A DNA stretch of 64,000 nt from Sphingobium amiense (GTDB lineage Bacteria; Pseudomonadota; Alphaproteobacteria; Sphingomonadales; Sphingomonadaceae), in the NCBI RefSeq assembly GCF_003967075.1, contig NZ_AP018664.1, positions 1,178,001-1,242,000 on the forward strand, in the 5' to 3' direction. The stretch's first letter is position 1. Each line of letters begins with the position of its first letter. The translations under genes were made by a program, and so were the position numbers. The notes beneath the pieces are model-generated. The model was not told where the DNA came from. It saw only the letters and a program-made list of their open reading frames with translations, and did no database searches. This document shows positions 60,712 through 64,000 of this stretch, one piece after another.

Positions 60712-61698
60712 ATGGCCCTGTCGCGCACGAGCGCCGATCCGCGCCTGCATGCCGCTGCCGCCAATATCGTCAAATCACTCGGTGGAACATGGAAGCCATC
60801 GGGCGCGATGTGCCGTTGCCCTGCGCACGACGACCATCGCCCCAGCCTGTCGGTCCGGGTCGGCGAGCATAGCATATTGTTCAAGTGCTTTGCCGGCTGT
60901 TCCACGATTGATGTCATCCGCGCGCTGCGCAGCGACAGGCGGCCTATCCCGACGGCCGACGCTGAAGCGGAATTCGCACGCGCGGATGGCAGCGAGCGAC
61001 GGTTGGCCGGCCGGATCCGTTCGCTCTGGAAGGAAGCGCGTGCCGTTACCGATACGCCGGCGGGCGTCTATATGGCGACGCGTGGTTTCAACGAGCCGCA
61101 TCCGGCGCTGCGCTACCATGATCATGTGCCGCTCGGCCGGGGCGCCGACGTCCGTTTCCGTCCGGCGCTGCTCGCCGCCGTTGAAGCCGACACCGGCGTC
61201 ACAGCACTCGAACGGCTGTTCCTCGACCCCCGGACCGGATTGCCGGCCACTGATCTCGATCCGCCCAAACTGATGCTGGGTCGCCCGCACGGTGGCACCG
61301 TCCGTTTCGGGGCCGCCACCGATGTGCTGGGGCTGGCCGAGGGCTGGGAGACCGCCTGGTCCGCTCATTTGCTGCTCGGCATCCCCGTCTGGGCCGCGCT
61401 TGGTGCTGACCGCTTCCCCCTGGTCACTGTGCCTGAGCGGGTTGAACGCCTCTTCCTCCTTCACGACAACGACCTTTCCGGTCGGCGCGGCGCGGCACGG
61501 GCGAAACAGGCGCATGCGCGAGACGGCCGGTCGATCGAGCCGCTGCCTCCACCGCCGGGCTTCAATGACTGGAACGACCTCTACCGGGCGAGGGGAAGGG
61601 GGAGGGGGAGGGAGATGGTTGCGGAATGCAGGCTGATGATCGGCCGCGTCCCGCACATTCCGACACGCGCAGCGGCATGGGCGTCCAGCCAACCCTGA
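60712..61698 (+). CDS. CHC2 zinc-finger / Toprim domain primase-like protein
   Basis: 328 residues. N-terminal zinc motif MCRCPAHDDHRPSLSVRV with FKCFAGCS (CxCPxH...CxxxC, as in DnaG-type CHC2 fingers), a spacer domain (about 90-200), and a C-terminal Toprim fold: VLGLAEGWETAWSAHLL and LFLLHDNDLSGRRGAARA (Asp-x-Asp). Similar proteins are common on ICEs and plasmids as replication-linked primases. The last ~35 residues follow an RGRGRGR stretch encoded by a G-rich tract. 36 bp upstream of the ParB-like gene. Confidence 0.82.
   Translation: MALSRTSADPRLHAAAANIVKSLGGTWKPSGAMCRCPAHDDHRPSLSVRVGEHSILFKCFAGCSTIDVIRALRSDRRPIPTADAEAEFARADGSERRLAGRIRSLWKEARAVTDTPAGVYMATRGFNEPHPALRYHDHVPLGRGADVRFRPALLAAVEADTGVTALERLFLDPRTGLPATDLDPPKLMLGRPHGGTVRFGAATDVLGLAEGWETAWSAHLLLGIPVWAALGADRFPLVTVPERVERLFLLHDNDLSGRRGAARAKQAHARDGRSIEPLPPPPGFNDWNDLYRARGRGRGREMVAECRLMIGRVPHIPTRAAAWASSQP
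61592..61612 (+). repeat. G-rich tract, G-quadruplex motif in the Toprim gene
   Basis: GGGG-AA-GGGGG-A-GGGGG-A-GGG (61592-61612) on the coding strand, a canonical quadruplex motif with one- and two-base loops. It encodes the RGRGR stretch near the protein end and lies about 120 bp before the ParB-like start. Confidence 0.7.
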
Positions 61699-61734
61699 AC
61701 GCGAGCCTGCTACAATCCACACAGGAGACGAGCC

Positions 61735-63372
61735 TTGACCTCGCTACAACCGAGCTATCCCTCCACGCTGCCGCTCGCCAGTATCGTGAAGGGCGACAAT
61801 CCCCGCCGGTATTTCGACCGGAAGAAGCACGAGGAGATGGTGGCTTCCATCCGGCAGCGCGGCATACTCCAGCCCATATTGCTCCGGCCGAAGGACGACG
61901 TCTATGCCATCGTCGCCGGCGAGCGTCGGTACAGGGCAGGGCTGGAAGTCTATGGGCTCGACGGCGAAGTGCCGGTCATCATCCGCGTGATGACGGACCA
62001 GGAAGCGCTCGATGCCGCGATCGCCGAGAATGACGACCGTGACGATCCGTCGGAGACCGAGCAGGCCGATGCCGCCGTCCGCTACCTCGCGGCATGCAAC
62101 GGCGACCGCGCCGAGGCCGCACGGCGACTGGCCTGGTCCCGCGCCAAGCTTGATCGCCGCCTGGCGCTCGCTGAACTCACCGACGCCGCTAAGACCGCCC
62201 TCGATGAGCGCCGGATCAAGGTTGGTCACGCCGAACTGCTCGCCGTCATCCCCAAGGACAAGCAGGACACGGCCCTCGACACGATCCTGCGCCTGAATCT
62301 TGACGTGAACGATACGCGCAAGGAACTGATGCGCATCACGCATAGCCTCGCGAGCGCCTGTTTCGACAAGACCGAGTGCGCCACCTGTCCGTTCAACTCG
62401 GCGGCGCAGCAAGTCCTTTTCGAAACCCATGTCGATGATGGCCATTGCACCAATCCGGGATGCTTCAAGCTCAAGACCGAAGCCGCCGAGGTGATCCGTT
62501 TCGAGGAAGAGGAGCGCGCCGCGAAGGCGGCCAGGAGAGCGATGCCTCCTGCTGCCGATGATGCCGACGCTGATGCGCAGGACGATGTCACCGTCGAACC
62601 CGCGCCATCGATGGATCTCCAGCCGCAGCCGGAACGCGGCGCCATATCATCCAGTGCTGTCGAAAACCGCGAGCCTCCCCCGCCACGCACTGCCGAGACC
62701 GTGCCGGCCGCGTCGACGGCGCATAAGCCGACCGTCACGGCCAGGTCGATCGCGACCCGAACCGCCGAGCTTCGCGAGGCGACATGGCGAACCGCGCTTG
62801 CCCGTGCGCTCGCGGGCAATGCTGTCCACGCCCGGACCACGATCCTTGTGGCGGCGATGTCGGGCACGCTTTCGCAGATCAAGCCCGACACGCTGACGTC
62901 CCGCGCTGGCATCCTCGTCGGCGCCTCGTTCCCGGACCTCGACTTCAAGGGCAAGATCGCGGAAATCCGGGCGCTTGCCGATGCGCGGGCCGCCAATGTG
63001 CTGGCCGTCATCGGCGGCGCTTACGCCAAGGATGTGCTCAGCTTCGATCATGTCGCGGACCTTGCGAGAGTGTTCGAGGTCGACTTGCGCGAGACGTGGC
63101 AGGTCGATCAGACCTTTCTCGAGCGCTACACAAAGGAAGAGCTCAAGTTCATCGCCCAGGAATGCGGCCTGATCGCGCATGTCGGCGAGAAACGGTTCGC
63201 CAAGCTGCTCGCATCGAAAAAGACCGAGCTTGTCACCAGCATGCTCAATCGCATCGGGTTCGATTGGGCGGGACGTCTGCCGGGCTGCATGACGCTCGAT
63301 GGCGCCTATGGACCGCCCCCGGATCGTGCTGCCCAGCCGGCCGACGCTCCCATCTCGCAAATCGCCGCCTGA
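61735..63372 (+). CDS. PRTRC system ParB-family protein
   Basis: 545 residues from a TTG with AGGAG 8 bases upstream. The N-terminal ParB/Sulfiredoxin domain is clear (PLASIVKGDNPRRYFDRKKHEEM, GILQPILLRPKDD, YAIVAGERRYRAGLEV, DRDDPSETEQADAAV as a box II-like segment, and an HTH RLAWSRAKLDRRLALAEL). The middle has a cysteine cluster ECATCPFNSAAQQVLF and DGHCTNPGCFKLKTEA. A long Ala/Pro linker leads to a second, helical domain (about 345-530). It is longer than chromosomal ParB (~300) and is followed by PRTRC E and C. Confidence 0.88.
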   Translation: MTSLQPSYPSTLPLASIVKGDNPRRYFDRKKHEEMVASIRQRGILQPILLRPKDDVYAIVAGERRYRAGLEVYGLDGEVPVIIRVMTDQEALDAAIAENDDRDDPSETEQADAAVRYLAACNGDRAEAARRLAWSRAKLDRRLALAELTDAAKTALDERRIKVGHAELLAVIPKDKQDTALDTILRLNLDVNDTRKELMRITHSLASACFDKTECATCPFNSAAQQVLFETHVDDGHCTNPGCFKLKTEAAEVIRFEEEERAAKAARRAMPPAADDADADAQDDVTVEPAPSMDLQPQPERGAISSSAVENREPPPPRTAETVPAASTAHKPTVTARSIATRTAELREATWRTALARALAGNAVHARTTILVAAMSGTLSQIKPDTLTSRAGILVGASFPDLDFKGKIAEIRALADARAANVLAVIGGAYAKDVLSFDHVADLARVFEVDLRETWQVDQTFLERYTKEELKFIAQECGLIAHVGEKRFAKLLASKKTELVTSMLNRIGFDWAGRLPGCMTLDGAYGPPPDRAAQPADAPISQIAA

Positions 63373-63409
63373 CCGACACCCTCACCCTTCCAGACAAGGA
63401 CCAACGCCC

Positions 63410-63847
63410 ATGTTGATTGCCAACCTGCTGCCGCTTCTCGCCAACTATTCGCTCGGTTTCGATCTTGTCGCCGGCCCCGACGATACCGTCACGCTGACCG
63501 TCATTCCCCGCAAGGCGGAAGGCGCGAAGCACGGTCTCGAATCCGGCGAGACCCGCCCGATCTCGATCACCGCAACCGCCGTGGAGATCGATGCGGAACT
63601 TGGCCGTGGATCGGACGGCGCACTCGGCCAGCTCATCGCTACGCGCAAGACCCTTGCCGACCAGATCGCCGATCAGCGCCAGGCGGCCGAGGACGCAAGG
63701 ATCGCCGCAGCGGAGGCCGCGAAGGCCAAGGCCGCCACGAAGGCCGCGACAGCAAAGACGACGGTGCCTGTGAGTCCTCCGAAGCTCCAGCACGCGGTCA
63801 CCCCGCCGGTCGACGCCAAACCGGACCAACCCGCCACCTTGTTCTGA
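63410..63847 (+). CDS. PRTRC system protein E
   Basis: 145 residues. The N-terminal 45 residues (MLIANLLPLLANYSLGFDLV, GPDDTVTLTVIPRKA) match the conserved opening of PRTRC protein E, followed by TRPISITATAVEID and a long Ala-rich helix (RQAAEDARIAAAEAAKAKAA) and low-complexity tail. It starts 38 bp after the ParB-like stop. The function of the family is unknown. Confidence 0.85.
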   Translation: MLIANLLPLLANYSLGFDLVAGPDDTVTLTVIPRKAEGAKHGLESGETRPISITATAVEIDAELGRGSDGALGQLIATRKTLADQIADQRQAAEDARIAAAEAAKAKAATKAATAKTTVPVSPPKLQHAVTPPVDAKPDQPATLF

Positions 63848-63896
63848 CCGGACTCCGCTCAAATCTCGCCACGACCCAAGCCGGGAGTTTTACCTC

Positions 63897-64000
63897 ATGC
63901 AGATCAACCATCTCACCCGCGCGTACCGCTATGACGGCATCGACCTTCCGGTTCCGCCGCATCTCGCCAACGATCCCGACGGTCTGCGTGCCTACCATGC
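63897..64000 (+). CDS. PRTRC system protein C, 5' part (runs off window)
   Basis: The 34 visible codons begin MQINHLTRAYRYDGIDLPVP and continue with LANDPDGLRAYHA at the window edge, the conserved start of PRTRC protein C. SD GGGAG lies about 9 bases upstream. It is third in the cassette after the ParB-like protein and protein E, in the usual order. Confidence 0.82.
   Translation, partial: MQINHLTRAYRYDGIDLPVPPHLANDPDGLRAYH

Larger units (their letters stand above)
57498..64000. mobile_element. Integrative element, left end (tRNA-Lys site, extends beyond window)
   Basis: Bounded on the left by the tRNA-Lys fragment and led by a tyrosine integrase. The base composition falls within about 57540-59900 compared with the chromosomal side, then returns to high GC. 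Cargo in order: integrase, unknown protein, MarR-like regulator, CHC2/Toprim primase-like protein, ParB-like protein, PRTRC protein E, PRTRC protein C (start). The layout fits an integrative conjugative element or integrated plasmid; no transfer genes are visible yet. Confidence 0.8.

Noticed and set aside
1-64000. CRISPR array, rRNA operon or complete insertion sequence
   Set aside because: No regularly spaced repeats, rRNA-like conserved blocks, or transposase genes with terminal inverted repeats were found on reading both strands.

Overview
The window is high-GC chromosomal DNA from an alphaproteobacterium, most likely a sphingomonad (Sphingobium/Sphingomonas/Novosphingobium type). This is inferred from family content only. 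The evidence is a CtrA master regulator with clustered GANTC sites in its promoter, a split F0 operon (atpI-atpB-atpE-b'-b), the alphaproteobacterial UPF0262, DUF2093 and DUF2849 families, a PAPS/APS reductase-DUF934-sulfite reductase-SUMT cluster, and heavy GTG/TTG start use. No rRNA, intact tRNA or CRISPR was seen.

Layout. 1-1.9 kb: end of a polysaccharide locus (asparagine-synthase-type amidotransferase, polyprenyl-phosphate sugar transferase). 1.9-15.5 kb: housekeeping and envelope genes (amidohydrolase, HIBADH-type dehydrogenase, ilvA, bpt, a glycine-zipper protein, msrC, arfB, an RluA-type synthase, radC, ydbH-ynbE-ydbL, an ArsR regulator). 15.6-18.4 kb: F0 operon closed by a strong terminator. 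18.5-27 kb: SDR, uvrC, recO, leuB, hemerythrin, and an overlapping string of a threonine-dehydratase-like gene, metZ, apaG and a LysR gene. 27.2-31.5 kb: wrbA and pirin with a divergent LysR, then ctrA and a very small PAS-MCP protein. 31.5-35.1 kb: an ECF sigma/anti-sigma module with a divergent S8 protease, a secreted Gly/Ser-rich protein and an STN-domain protein. Three copies of one promoter-like motif tie these together, two of them forming a palindromic bidirectional element. 35.2-43 kb: dcd-cdd-GH25-UPF0262, dnaB, and the sulfate assimilation/siroheme cluster. 43-53.6 kb: two astD paralogues, selO, an alpha/beta hydrolase, a glycosyltransferase, a nitronate-monooxygenase-like enzyme with a Cys-rich tail, and an astD-DUF1338 pair with a divergent LysR. 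53.6-57.4 kb: a Sel1/SPOR protein divergent from a ParA-RHH-TPR/SPOR module, with two CtrA-box-like sites between them.

57.5-64 kb: left end of an integrative element. The 3' half of a tRNA-Lys(CUU) gene (attachment-site remnant) is followed by paired 12-bp repeats, a tyrosine integrase, lower-GC cargo, a MarR-like regulator, a CHC2/Toprim primase-like protein, and the start of a PRTRC cassette (ParB-like, protein E, then the first codons of protein C at the window edge). PRTRC is a recurrent plasmid/ICE cassette of unknown function and is the best candidate here for an undescribed system. The rest of it (F, B, A, ThiF, D) should lie just beyond position 64000.
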